Of a stretch of DNA of 64,000 nt, positions 21,691 through 32,909 are shown piece after piece. The notes beneath the pieces are model-generated. The model worked only from the letters and a program-made list of their open reading frames with translations. It ran no database searches and was not told the DNA's origin. The position numbers and the translations under genes are program-made. Location: assembly GCF_001540865.1 (NCBI RefSeq), contig NC_033635.1:2686231-2750230 (forward strand). Direction: 5' to 3'. Within the stretch, counting starts at the first letter, position 1. Each line of letters starts with the position of its first letter. This DNA is from Ananas comosus. Its lineage: Eukaryota; Streptophyta; Magnoliopsida; Poales; Bromeliaceae.

Positions 21691-22140
21691 TCACTTACGC
21701 TTGTCCTGATCGGCGGCGGCGGCGAGCTTGGAGGCCTCGAGGTCGGCGGCCTGCTGGAGGAGGCCGGCGGGGTCGTCCTCGAGGGCGAGCTGGACGGGGG
21801 AGGAGCCGAGGCCGTCGGCGACGGCGAGCATGATGCGGCGCATCTCGGCGCAGAACTCGTCGCGGTCGACGGCGCCGCTGCGGTCGACGTCGAACTGCTC
21901 GAAGACGGCGTCGTAGAGCGCGGCGACCTCCTCCGGCTGGGGGGGCGGGGCGGCGTCGTCGCCGAAGTCGGCCTCCAGGAGGCGGAAGGTCTCGAGCGCG
22001 CGCCGGAGCTCGCACCGCGAGAGCACGCCGTCGCCGTTCAGGTCCAGCGCCGCGAACCGCGCGTCCACCCCCCGCCGGAACGCCGCCTCGTCCCCCACGA
22101 ACGCCCGCACCGTCGACCCGTCCAAAATCACCACCCCCAT
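21691..22140 (-). CDS. EF-hand calcium-binding protein
   Basis: Intronless, 149 aa. Two canonical EF-hand loops are visible: residues 33-44 (DLNGDGVLSRCE) and about 84-95 (DVDRSGAVDRDE), each with acidic residues at positions 1 and 3, Gly at 6, a hydrophobic residue at 8 and Glu at 12. The opening (MGVVILDGSTVRAFV.D..AF) and the stretch after the second hand (RRIMLAVADGLGSSPVQLALED) match the paralogue at 23546. This is an uncharacterised plant family of small two-hand proteins that probably senses Ca2+; partners are unknown. It is very GC-rich and ends in a basic tail (DQDKRK). The ATG at 22138-22140 is followed immediately by the conserved opening, which supports this start. A CT repeat lies just upstream (22158-22182). 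Confidence 0.88.
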   Translation of the reverse strand: MGVVILDGSTVRAFVGDEAAFRRGVDARFAALDLNGDGVLSRCELRRALETFRLLEADFGDDAAPPPQPEEVAALYDAVFEQFDVDRSGAVDRDEFCAEMRRIMLAVADGLGSSPVQLALEDDPAGLLQQAADLEASKLAAAADQDKRK

Positions 22141-22157
22141 ATCTCCTTCACTTTGCC

Positions 22158-22182
22158 CCTCTCTCTCTCTCTCTCTCTCTCT
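22158..22182. repeat. (CT)n tract in the 5' leader region of the EF-hand gene
   Basis: A short pyrimidine run immediately upstream of the reverse-strand EF-hand start, probably within its promoter or leader. Confidence 0.85.
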
Positions 22183-22285
22183 CCTCCCACCCTCCTTGCG
22201 ATATTCTTTCGATCTCTCAATTTGTTGGGTGCTTGATTGACGGGTGTTTTTATTTTTTATTTTTTACTTCTTAGTGGTGAGGGAA

Positions 22286-22319
<34 letters not shown>

Positions 22320-22489
22320 TTGATGAGAGTCGGTTGGCAGTGAAATTACCAGAATGCCACTGGCGTTGCTGGCGCTTTTGATTTTGAAACGCTGTTTTCT
22401 GTAGAGACGGAAGAGTATAAAAAATCAAGTTAGAGCGGGAATGATAATCAGTAGCAAATATATTTTATTATTATTTATTTATTTTTAAT

Positions 22490-22925
22490 GATAGAAATTT
22501 TTAAATTGACGATCAGCGTCGTTAAACATAATCTATATCACTTGAGTTACCTAGAAATCAAATTTCGTTCTTTTTTTTTTATATTATTCTCTTGTCCATC
22601 AAGTGGACACAAAATGAAAAGCTGAAAATGAATATTCTTTAAGAAGTGATGATAAGAATCTTGTAATCAAGATCGAAAGTATAGATCTTATTCTAAATAG
22701 TTTAAAAAATTTTCTAACAAAAATTTAATCGATTTGAATATCTTTACACCGTTAGACAAGAAAACCCCTCATATCAACCATTAAAATTACAAAAATTGAA
22801 ATCATTTGATCATTAGGTCAATAATGTCGAAAAGATTTAAAATTTGGTTTATAGATATTTTAAGTAGTATAAATAATGTTCAACGATATTGATCGTCGAT
22901 TTGAAGGCTCCATCGTCGAAAATAA
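22490..22925. mobile_element. Diverged foldback element related to 50465-50986
   Basis: The inverted arms contain 'attgacgatcagcgtcgtta' on the left and 'ttgatcgtcgatttgaag' on the right. The central words 'aaattttctaacaaaaatttaat' and 'acaccgttagac' match the element at 50465. No clean TSD is visible, so bounds are approximate. It lies between the divergent EF-hand paralogues. Confidence 0.55.
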
Positions 22926-23444
22926 ATGGGTGGCAACGAAACCCGTTTTGCTACTGATAGTATTCTAACTTTAACTCATAAAAAATTTAATTAAAAATCG
23001 GATAAAAAATAAAATTTAGAGTTTAACAGTAAAAGTTTACCAAATTTCGATTCTTCTAATATGTGTTGCAAGGTTAAGCCAAATCAAGGACTGAGTAGGA
23101 TTAAAATTTCCCGTATATCATCATCGTATATTATACAGCGATTTATCCTGATCCGATGTGGTCAAGGAATGATACTGTATAACTTGAGTCCGAGTCCGGT
23201 TCAAAATTAAGGACTTTGAGTCAGGCGGGGCGAGACTCTGGGTACACAGTTACATTGCTACTAGATTTCATCAATAAGATTTTATCGAATATTATAGTTG
23301 AGGTATATTTGCGCGCGCGCAAATGCAAGTTCCCTCGCCAACTCTCTTCCTATTAGAATTCGAGGACTATAATGAATATCTATCTCTAATTAATATCTAT
23401 CTCTTAAACATTTTTCATACTAGTACTCGAAAACCCTCTGATCC

Positions 23445-23452
23445 TATAAATA
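23445..23452 (+). promoter_or_regulatory. Putative TATA box of the second EF-hand gene
   Basis: TATAAATA lies about 100 bp upstream of the ATG at 23546. The in-frame open stretch upstream of 23546 begins without an ATG and would be leader sequence. Confidence 0.6.
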
Positions 23453-23545
23453 ATCCCTAAACCCTATCTGGTAATTACAATATTTCTTACGTTGATCTTT
23501 CGAGTTCTTCCGGTGGAAAGAGAGAGCATTAACATACACGAAGAG

Positions 23546-23956
23546 ATGGCGATGGAATTGATCGACGGAAAGATCGTCGCGGACTTCATTGCCGATGCCG
23601 CCGCGTTCAACAGAGCTGCTGACGAGTTCTTCGCAGCCCTCGACGTCGACGGCGACGGCCGACTCTGTCGCAGCGAGCTGTTCACGGGCTTCGACGGCCT
23701 CTTCTGCTACGGGGAGCCGCCCGAACTATCTGAATCGACGAGGAAAGACGCTGCCGGTTTCTTTGCGAGGTTCGAATCGGACGAAACCGGGATGGTGGGC
23801 CGGGAGGAGTTCCGGTTCAGATTGCGGGAGCTGATGGCAGCGGTCGCGCAGGGTCTCGGCGAGGTTCCGGTCCAGATTGCGCTCTACGAGGGATCGGTGC
23901 TCATGAAGGCGGTCGAGCATAGCCGGTCCGCGCCGGGATCCGGTGCGGGCTGTTGA
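23546..23956 (+). CDS. EF-hand calcium-binding protein, paralogue of 21691-22140
   Basis: Intronless, 136 aa from the ATG at 23546 (MAMELIDGKIVADFI...). The first loop is canonical (DVDGDGRLCRSE, about residues 33-44). The second (ESDETGMVGREE) has Glu at position 1 and Thr at position 5, so its calcium affinity may be reduced. The region after it (LMAAVAQGLGEVPVQIALYEG) is collinear with the paralogue, which confirms common origin. The open frame extends 18 codons upstream with no ATG, so 23546 is the sensible start; a second ATG two codons on (23552) is also possible. The C-terminus ends in GAGC, not a prenylation box. Function is inferred only as Ca2+ sensing. Confidence 0.87.
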   Translation: MAMELIDGKIVADFIADAAAFNRAADEFFAALDVDGDGRLCRSELFTGFDGLFCYGEPPELSESTRKDAAGFFARFESDETGMVGREEFRFRLRELMAAVAQGLGEVPVQIALYEGSVLMKAVEHSRSAPGSGAGC

Positions 23957-25536
23957 GTCCTTTTCTGGTTCCTTCACTCTCGTAGCTCTTTGATACTATT
24001 CTTTTCTAAAGATACATTGATTACTACATGGTAGATTAGAGTTGATTTCCACGAATAAATTTTTTATTTGTTTTGCAAATCAAACGCAGTATACTTTTTT
24101 TTTTTTATTTGATTTATTTTACTTCTTTCTCTAATGGAAAGTTTGGTTTACGGGAGCATGAGTCGTTTTCCTTGTATTTGTTAGATATATAATATATGTG
24201 AAAATTTCGTGATTGTTAATTATCTTCTGGTGTAACTAATCTATTTTGGACAACATTATATCGAATGTTGAAGATAGAATTAATGGCAACTAGTTTGTTA
24301 ATTAAGCCACCATTAAACTCTGAAATTCCACCGCTTGATCGAGGAATAGGATAAAATCCATGAAGCCTACTGAGGTATATAAGGTTAGGGTAGTACCAGT
24401 AACATTAATTTCAATGTAATATAGTTTGTAATTACTATGAATTCTCAGGATCTAAGTAATGTGTAAATAGAATCTGGATCAAATCTTGCGAAGTTAGTTT
24501 AGAGTACTAGTTGTTCCTTGATATAGAAAAAGAGATTAACTTGAGAGAGATTATCCTCAATACAAGAAAAGGTTGCTCATTGAAAGAAAGAGAGATTCAA
24601 GCCGAGCGACTTTCGGTTCTCCTCCTCTATACCTACTTGTAAAACCGATCATTTCATATCTAAATTTTCACTAGCCCTTATTTCTTCTCTTTACTACTAG
24701 GAAGTTTGGAGATCCTAAAGTTGAAACTATCTCAAGATAGCTTTAATCACGCAGCAAGATCAAAAATCATCCAATATTTTCAAGATTAATAGTTCATGAC
24801 TAAATCCTTGATAAAGGTCGCATGAATGAATAGTTGAATAAATTCGTCTGAGACCCCATCTACCAAGAGGCTTGCTGGCCTACAGTTTACAACTTCTCTG
24901 CAGAGAGAACTACTATCTTCAACATCTCTGCAGTAACAATAAGAATGAGAATCTCCCAACCCTATCTGAATCTAAATTCAATAACCTAATTTGTTCAATG
25001 GGAGTTCTCTTATTTTTCTTTGATCCATTCAATAGAAATTTCTGTTTCAGTTCAAGATTATGCAAGGTCATCATCTGCACCTGACAATTTAATACACTAC
25101 AAAGGGGAGTTTCGTGACACAAAAAATCGGTACCATAGTCTGCAGCGCAAAGCGCGATTACAATAACAAGATTTGGAAGAAGAAATTTCGGTTTTCGACA
25201 ATCTAATTCACAACAGAAAATTACAGAAACCAAATAGAATCAGTTCATGACATTGGTTCGCACAATTTGGATACTTAATCATATTTTGGCATTGTCAATC
25301 AAAATAAGATGCAGTAAGATATCTCACGAAACAGTGCGCAATAAAACCCAACTTCTTCTTTTATTTATTTATTCACATATCAATGCCTACAAGTTAAAGA
25401 GTTCACTAAAGGGCATATAAGGGCAACCAACAATAAACTCCTAAAGAGTGCCCAAGAATCATGTAAGATGGTGAAACTATATAACGGATAGAAGAGACAT
25501 AAAGAAAGGAGAAGCAATTCTCACTGCGGGATTCGT
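23957..25536. other. Intergenic region between the EF-hand and F-box-associated-like genes
   Basis: No supported gene or clear transposon. It holds the 3' flanks of both convergent genes in AT-rich DNA with short non-conserved frames. Confidence 0.55.
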
Positions 25537-26604
25537 CTAGGCGCCGCCGGGGACGGCCGGACCGAGGGTGTTGACGTACGCCACGTAGTCCCCCTCCGAA
25601 TCTGGTGCGACCCCCTCGAACCGGAGCGGCCTCAGACATCCGGCCTTGAGGTCGACCGCCACGATCCGGCCGTCCACCCACAGCACCACCTCGAGGTTCC
25701 CGCTCTCAAACCGCAGCGGCCGCGGCGCCTCTCTGCAAACCAATGGCTCCGGCCCTCCAATGCCGCTGCTGAGCCCCGTCGCCTCGTCTCCGCCCTCTCC
25801 GGCGATCGAGAGGGCGTAGGATCCGAGGAGGTCCCAGCGATCGGAGGGGCCGAGGGCGAGGAGATCCACGGCGGCGCGCGCCACGCGCGCGCAGCAGAGC
25901 CGTCCCGCGGCCTCGCCGAGCTGCCACCGCGCGCCGCAGTCGCCGCACCCCGGCGGGGCCGGGAGGAGGCGGGCGGCGCCGGAGACCGGGTCGAAGGCGA
26001 GGATCTCCGGCTTGGAGGTCCTCCAGTAGGCGGCGCCGGCGGCGGCGACGGCGGAGCCGGGGACGAGGGCGGAGACGGGGGCGGCGGAGGAGGAGCGCCA
26101 CCCCCCGGCGGCGGAAGAGAAGGTCTCGAAGCGGTACTCGCCGTCTAGGGTTCGGAAGGCGCAGACGAGGTGGAAGTGGGGGGACGGGGAGGGGTCGGCG
26201 ACGAGGGCGAGGTCAGGGGGAGGGGAGGCGAGGGAATGGGGCCGCGGCGGGCGGGGGACGGGGCCCCATTGGGCGTTGGCGGGGTTGCAGACGTAGTAAG
26301 ACGACCAGGGACCCCGGAGGAGGAGGAGGCCACGGGAGGAGGAGGCGACGGAGAGGGAGGGGGGGAGGAAGGAGAGGGAAGGGTCGGGGATGGGGAGCGA
26401 GCGGCGACCGAATGCGGCGAAGGTGGCGGCGGCGGCGCCGCCGCGGCCGCCTCGGTGGAGGAGGGGTTTTGAGGGGGAGGGTAAGAAGACGCCGGAGACG
26501 GAGCCCTCATCGCCATCGGTGACGACCCAGTCGCCGTCGCCGTCGCCGTCATCGTCGTCGGCGTCGGCGAGGATCCACTCGGAGTCGTCGAACTCCGTGG
26601 CCAT
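25537..26604 (-). CDS. F-box-associated/kelch-like beta-propeller protein lacking an F-box
   Basis: Intronless, 355 aa, very GC-rich. The N-terminus is acidic (MATEFDDSEWILADADDDDGD..). The body has features of plant F-box-associated propeller proteins: YYVCNPANAQWGPVPRPP near residue 105, LALVAD and FHLVCAF motifs, YRFETFSSAAGGWR, AYWRTSKPEILAFDPVSG, and a late LEVVLWVDGRIVAVDLKAG. I find no F-box at the N-terminus where one would normally sit, so it may be a substrate-recognition-like or unrelated scaffold protein. Assignment rests on pattern recognition and is moderate. The start is the ATG at 26602-26604. The gene is divergent from MED32, with 773 bp between the two starts. Confidence 0.7.
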   Translation of the reverse strand: MATEFDDSEWILADADDDDGDGDGDWVVTDGDEGSVSGVFLPSPSKPLLHRGGRGGAAAATFAAFGRRSLPIPDPSLSFLPPSLSVASSSRGLLLLRGPWSSYYVCNPANAQWGPVPRPPRPHSLASPPPDLALVADPSPSPHFHLVCAFRTLDGEYRFETFSSAAGGWRSSSAAPVSALVPGSAVAAAGAAYWRTSKPEILAFDPVSGAARLLPAPPGCGDCGARWQLGEAAGRLCCARVARAAVDLLALGPSDRWDLLGSYALSIAGEGGDEATGLSSGIGGPEPLVCREAPRPLRFESGNLEVVLWVDGRIVAVDLKAGCLRPLRFEGVAPDSEGDYVAYVNTLGPAVPGGA

Positions 26605-27377
26605 GGCGCGGTCGAGGTACGGAATCTATTACCTACCGAGGTTTTGGTTTTTTTTTTTTTTTTTTTTTTTTTTGGGCCTTTTTGCGTTTTTTTTTTTAGG
26701 ACTTGAAAAGAAACCAGAGGGAAAGGGAGGGGATCAAGAAGGAGAAGAAGGGGAATATTCGTGGGTGTGAAATTTGCGGGTTAGTTGGTTGGTTCCTTGT
26801 GGGGTCATTTATTTTTATGTGTGAGGTAAAATGCATGCAGGCCCCTTAAGTTTCAGCAATTTTGAATTGCTACCCTCCTTTTATTTTTTTTAATCGTAAC
26901 ATTTAATTTTTCAATTCTTTTTTAGGTTGAAAAATTGAAAAATTAAAGTTATTTTCTATCAAAATTTAATTAATTCCATTGACTTTAATTCATATTTATT
27001 AAATTTAATACGAACATCAATAAATTTGGTAAGTTTGTAATTTATTCAATCTCCTCATTTCAAAATGATATGCAATTGAGATTCACATAAAATATAAATC
27101 AATAATTCGCACCTACAGTCTCCTCATTTTTTTTTAATAATTTAGTCTTAAATGTAAAGTTAAGGAGAGAATTTATTTCAAAATTACCTAAATTTGTGGT
27201 TAATATAATATTATAAATTAAGATTTGGATACAAAATTCTTCATTTACTACGCACAACCATCTCCTCTCTCTCTCACCTCTCCCCTTTCAAACCCTAGTT
27301 CAAAACCCTAGATCCCCTCTCCTCGTCTCTTCCTCCTCCTCCTCCTCCTCCTCGCCCTGATCCCCTCTCCATCACTC
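26605..27377. promoter_or_regulatory. Divergent intergenic region between the F-box-associated-like gene and MED32
   Basis: 773 bp separating two oppositely oriented starts. It contains a T run of about 25 (26650-26673) near the left gene. Before MED32 it has a CT-rich leader with 'aaaccctag' telo-box-like words at 27292-27311, common in plant housekeeping promoters. Shared regulation is possible but not shown. Confidence 0.45.
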
Positions 27378-27836
27378 ATGGACAGCACCGTGGAGGCGCT
27401 GAGCGCCGCGTACCAGGCGTTCGTGGCGGCGGCGGCGGGGGTCCTCGAGGCGCGGGAGCTCTCCGGCGGCCAAAAGACCCCGGCCACCGACGCCGCCCTC
27501 GAGGCCTTCAAGCAACGCTGGGAGCTTTTCCGCGTCGCCTGCGACCAGGCCGAGGAGTTCGTCGAGTCCATGAAGCAGCGCATTGGCTCCGAGTGCCTCG
27601 TCGACGAGGCCACCGGCGCTGCCCCTGCCGCCCCCGCCGCCGCGCCCGGGATCCCGCCGATCAGCGCCGTGCGCCTCGAGCAGATGAGCAAGGCCGTGCG
27701 TTGGCTCGTCATCGAGCTCCAGCACGGATCCGGTGCCGGCGCGGCCACCGCCGCCGGCGCCGGAGGCACCGCCGCCGCCCATCCCCATGGTTCTGCCCCC
27801 TTCGACGCCCGATTCCCCGAGGATGGGGCTCAGTAG
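27378..27836 (+). CDS. MED32: Mediator complex subunit MED32
   Basis: Intronless, 152 aa. The sequence matches the plant-specific Mediator subunit 32 along its core: MDSTVEALSAAYQAFVAAAA at the start, then KQRWELFRVACDQAEEFVES, MKQRIGSECLVDEATG, and LEQMSKAVRWLVIELQHG. These form predicted helices that pack into the Mediator tail, which links transcription factors to RNA polymerase II. An Ala-rich spacer (about 83-94) and a Gly/Ala-rich C-terminus are low complexity and variable in the family. The length is close to that of Arabidopsis MED32. The ATG at 27378 is preceded by a CT-rich leader. Nuclear function is inferred from family identity, which I consider firm. Confidence 0.95.
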   Translation: MDSTVEALSAAYQAFVAAAAGVLEARELSGGQKTPATDAALEAFKQRWELFRVACDQAEEFVESMKQRIGSECLVDEATGAAPAAPAAAPGIPPISAVRLEQMSKAVRWLVIELQHGSGAGAATAAGAGGTAAAHPHGSAPFDARFPEDGAQ

Positions 27837-30800
27837 GTGTGTTTATATATTTTTAATGTTATAACTTTATCTATTTAGGGTATGGTTTTGGGATCGCATT
27901 TACTTACGTTTTAGTTGTAGAATGTAAATGAGGGAAATTATAGTAATTTCGATTTGCTTAATAACTTTGTATATCTGGAATGTGGATTTTACTTAATTCT
28001 TGCGTCTGTGATGTTAACTTGAAGGAATGAATGATGAAACTACCAGTAGATTCAAAAAAACCTTTTTTTTTTTATAATCAGAAGCATCTTTTTTTCCCCC
28101 AAAGAAAAAGGTTTCTATTTAGGCTTGTATGAGCTTTTCATAGTCAGAATCATGATAAGCATATATTATCATAAGTCAGAACTAATGTTGAAACTTTTAT
28201 CTCTCCATCCGTCATTCTTATGATGCAATTTTTTTTTTTTGGTCTCAAAGAGTCAGCCGACTACAATCAACCCTATCCTGGAGCTATAAATCTTAATTGG
28301 TCATCAATTTGGCCATTTGTAACTATTCTGCTCTGTAACATGTACAGTGCTAACTGATACTGTAGTGAATTCGGTAAAGTGATTATGCTTCTCAAAGATG
28401 ACATACATTAAAGATCAACTTAATTGTGATTCCCTATCACTAATGTATGCAGTTTAAACTGCTCTCTTCGAGCTTACAACCATTTTTGTGATTCTTCTAT
28501 TACATCTGAAGTCATAGGCCAATTTTCATCTATGTGAATTTGTCCAATGTCACACTATCTTTTGGCTCATTTTGCTGATCCTTCTGTTACATCTGGATTC
28601 ACAATCATTTTTAATCTTTGTGAATTTAGTTCATATGATATTGTCTTTTGGCTACTTCTCATGTTGTAAAATTCTTCAACTTCTTGATAATTGCTGCAAA
28701 GAGGATAAAACTTGGCTCTTAGGCTTAACTATGGCTTAATGATGAGATATACATACTCAAAAAATCATCATCCTTCTTCGTTGCAATATTTACTTCCATT
28801 TCTTAAAAGAAGTAGAGGGAGCTAAAAGCGGAATATTAACATTATGTTCAATTATGTGACTCGTTATATAGAGCGGACAAAAATGTGAAGTCATTGGTTT
28901 CCCAAACTTAAATATGAATAGCAACATAGATAGCAACAACATAGTCTCTGGGTTGTTGATGAACACCTATTTCACGTGACAGAGACTTTCTTCTTTTGTT
29001 GTCTCAGATTACTTAAAAGTAAATATTTAAATGTACGGAGATTATATATACTATATTTTCAGGCTGAGAGTTGGAGTTGACTACTTGTACATCAATTGTG
29101 AAGCTTGTAGGCAATGCCGATGTTGAAATTTGTTTTTCGAATTTTTCTTTGACTTAAATTTTCTGAAAAACCATATAGCTCTCATCGTTCAGTTGACAGC
29201 ACACTCCCATATTACTATTGGTTGATGTAGTGGTTAAGAGTCTTGAGCAATGACTACATGCTTGCAGGCTTTATGTAGCTTGATTTCCATGAAGAACATA
29301 CTGTTATGGTCCTGTATTCCTCTTTGCAGGATTAAAAGTACTCAAGGAATTATATGCTGCTTCCTTTTTTTGTTGCTCTCATTCTACCATATGAGATATG
29401 TTGACAATAGATGTAATCTCGATTCTCTTTCATGTCGTAATTATTTTAATCTTTCTTCCCATTTTATTAGATCAAAAGAAAGAAATTGCATTTATATAGT
29501 AATGCATGCTGTTATCCCAGAGAAAAGGAAATGATTTTTTTTTTTTTTTGAAATATGTTTGCTTGGTTTCTGTGAAGGAACACAATATGTAGGCCATCCA
29601 TGCCACGATATGACTAATGCTCGATCATGTTCACCAAGTAAGTGTCTAACTTGATTTGCATCTATTGCTTGGTTTTCATAGAAAATCTCAAGTAGTGATG
29701 CTATCACAGTTACTTATATCTCTCTTAGGTTTAGTTTTCTGTTCTTGTGCCTTTGTTTTCAGAGTTGCTTCGCGAAGATCTTGTTCTTAATTATGTCTTT
29801 TGTTGGTTTCCTGTTTTGCCTTTGTTTATCACCATCTGCTCGTTTCAAAAGGTTCTGTTGCTGGTGGAGTTATTATGGATCACTCCTGAAATGAACCTTT
29901 TGATAACAGCTATAGTATTACAACTGTTTAATTATATATATGCTATGTAAATGTTGTATATTTCTTCTGTTTACATCTCAAATGCTATGCCCTCGTCGTA
30001 CATAAGATTTTCACCTCATAATATAATATCTCGTTCTTTCTTAAAGTAATTGAGTCTCTTTCGGCATCTAAGAAAAAGATCAGGTCTAAACCCATAATGA
30101 TGCAGGGAAGGAGAGGAACCTCCACTGTTCTGTCGCCATTCCGAGTGGGGAGGAACCTCCCTGCAATAAGTAGGTATTATGTGTCTATTGTCACTGTGAT
30201 TCCATTTTCGGTTTGTGTCGTTGTCGATGGCATTCAAAAGCTGGTACAAATTTTTGAGACCTAATGGTCCACACAGCATCACTAGATGTTGAAAGTGCTA
30301 CCAACTTTAATTATGTCCTTTGTTGGTTTGTAAACACCACTAAGTCACCAATGCCTAAACCCTCAAAAGGGCATGGTAAACATTAGTCATTCTCTTGTTT
30401 ATCTTTTACGAATTTGAGGAACAGTTCTTGCTTGGTCTGGTTTTGTAAAACAGTGTTTTGCTGAGTTGGGGGAACAACTTTAGAAAATCAACTTTACTAT
30501 TCAAGTATTTTGTTTGAGAAGTTTTTATTCAAAAAGAGCTTCTGCTTTTTGTGCTTCAGCACTAAGCTAGTGGGAACTTAAAACTTAAGTTAAAAAAAAA
30601 ACTATCTGTGGCTTTCCAAATTTCTCTGTTGTATTTAGAAAATTATATGAAGAAGTAATTTGTATGGTGTGAATGGCATAGAATCAATTAAACAGATCAT
30701 CAGGTTGTTTGGGGAAATTATGGGAAGCTCCAGAAAAAGAAGATTGATGAAAAGTTTCTTCTCATTTGGCGAATTTTTAACATTTTCATTTGTGATTGTG

Positions 30801-31016
30801 ACTCCTATTTGCCTAATCTGGGTATCCACATTAAACTTTCTTTTTTCCTTTTTCTACTACTTAAGCATTATTATTATTATTTTTTTCTTTTTCTGGGTGC
30901 GTGAAACAACCATTCTGAGTCTCGTTTTCACACCATATGTTTTGAGACCTAACATGTCCTTTTCTGCTTCGTGTGGTTTCCGCCCACCTGGTCATAAATG
31001 CTTTATTAGATGAGAA
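27837..31016. other. 3.2-kb region downstream of MED32 without a recognisable gene
   Basis: AT-rich DNA with short open frames that show no domain. It starts with the MED32 3' flank. I see no intact transposon until the foldback at 31026. A non-coding transcript cannot be excluded. Confidence 0.5.
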
Positions 31017-31025
31017 ATAATATTT

Positions 31026-32312
31026 GGCCAATTTGCATAAAAAATCCACTAATTTTGCGCTTTTGCAAAAGTGGGCCACCTTTTTAGTTTTTGCAGATTC
31101 GGACCGAATTTTCAGAAGGATGACCAAACTACCCTTCTTTCAAAATTCATAAAAATTATATACTTTAAATGTCTAGAAAAATACAACTGCTAAGCCATTA
31201 TGTATAAAACTTCTTGGAAATGACAACTGCTAAGCCATAATTATATGCATGTACCTTTCTTGTAAAACAAGAAACCTCATTCAAGAGAAAATAAAAAAAA
31301 TAAAGATTAAGTAGTGCAACAATCTCTTCAAAATAGTGCAATATCTGTATATGTAGTGCAACATATGCATTGTTAATAAATATTTTGTATGACTTTTACA
31401 CTAAATTACACAGTTTAGTATATTACACGAAAATAATATAATATATTACAACATACTATAAAAATTATACAATATATGTACAAACGGTGCATATTTTACA
31501 CTATTTATACATATATTTACACCATTTGTGTAAATGTTGCACTATTTTGAGAGGATGTTGCACCATTTAGATGTGTGTTGCACTCTTTCTTTTTGAAAAT
31601 TAAATTTCATTCCATATGTCATTATGTATAAAACTTCTTGGAAATGACAACTGCTAAACCATAATTATATGCATGTACCTTTCTTGTAAAACAAGAAACC
31701 TCATTCAAGAGAAAATAAAAAAAATAAAGATTAATTAATAAGATGAAAGAGTGCAATATCCTCTCAAATAGTGTAACATTTACACAAATTGTGTAAATAT
31801 CTGTACAAATAGTGTAAAATATGCACCGTTTATACATATATTGTATAATTTTTATAGTATGTTGTAATATTATATATTATTTTTTCGTAATATACTAAAT
31901 TATGCGTAATTTAGTGTAAAAATTATGCAAAATGTGTATTAACAATGCATATGTTGCACTACTTATACAGATATTGCACTATTTTGAAGAGTTTGTTGCA
32001 CTATTTAAGAGGATGTTGCACTCTTTCATCTTATTAATTATTATTTTTTTTATTTTCTCTTGAATGAGGTTTTTCGTTTCACGAGAAAGGTACATGTAAT
32101 TATGACTTAGTAGTTGTCATTTCAAGAAGTTTTACACTTAGTGACTTAACAGTTGTATTTTCTAGGCATTTAAAGCATATAATTTTTATGCATTTTGACA
32201 GAAGGGTAGTTTGGTCATCCTTCTAAAAATTCGGTCCGAATCTGCAAAAACTAAAAAGGTGGCCCACTTTTGCAAAAGCGCAAAATTAGTGAATTTTTTA
32301 TGCAAATTGGCC
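31026..32312. mobile_element. Large foldback Mutator-like element (1287 bp)
   Basis: The ends are inverted repeats: GGCCAATTTGCATAAAAAATCC on the left and, reversed, GGCCAATTTGCATAAAAAATTC on the right. Similarity continues for several hundred bp (both arms carry 'gtgggccacctttttag', 'cggaccgaatttt' and 'gaccaaactacccttct' or their complements). A perfect 9-bp TSD, ataatattt, lies at 31017-31025 and 32313-32321. The left half contains a direct duplication: 'acttcttggaaatgacaactgctaa' to 'aaataaagattaa' occurs at about 31187-31309 and again at 31620-31735. Short 'tagtgcaac' / 'gttgcacta' words are repeated throughout. There is no transposase frame. Confidence 0.88.
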
Positions 32313-32909
32313 ATAATATTTAGAATTTAATAATAATAATAATATAATATTTGTGATTTATTATTATCATATAAATCAACCGCATTTTAGGACAAATATT
32401 AGGGGTACTAGCAACAACACTCTTTATTTTATTATTATAACAACCACTCCTTTGGTCAAAACGAGAATATGTTTGTCAACAAATATCAACACAAAGGAAC
32501 AAAGGAATTTAATTAAAATATATGAGTAAGCAGCACACTTCACAACGCAACAAAATAAAAGAAATAAAATTTTAATGCGAGCCTACGAACATGCTCCTCA
32601 TATAAATAAAATAAAATAAAATAAAATTTCAGTAAATAGCACACTTTACGACACAAGCTGTGTACGTAGAGCCCCTATTATTTCTATACGCAGCCAACGA
32701 AACGAGTGTGCCCTATGGGAAAATCATCTCGTGCACCTGACTAATTAAAAAATTAAAAAATTAAAATTTAATTCGATAATTATGATCTATAATATTTAAA
32801 TAATTTATTTATAAAAAAATTATATAATATTTTGCAGCTTTAAAAGTCAATGGCATGAAAAAAAAAAATTGTTTCAATTCATAAAAGTTAGGGTCATAAG
32901 ATGTATTTA

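Noticed and set aside
23492..23545. Earlier start for the second EF-hand gene
   Set aside because: The upstream codon is TTG, not ATG. The paralogue begins at the position matching 23546, and the TATA box fits a leader covering this stretch.
27308..27788. Reverse-strand frames opposite MED32
   Set aside because: They are shadows of the GC-rich MED32 coding sequence and show no family resemblance.
30016..30282. Possible small gene on the reverse strand
   Set aside because: An 88-residue frame without domain, leader or splice-compatible neighbours; most likely chance.
30660..31013. 117-residue hydrophobic frame
   Set aside because: It is T-rich DNA translating to Phe/Leu/Ile runs, has no conserved motif and sits in gene-free DNA.
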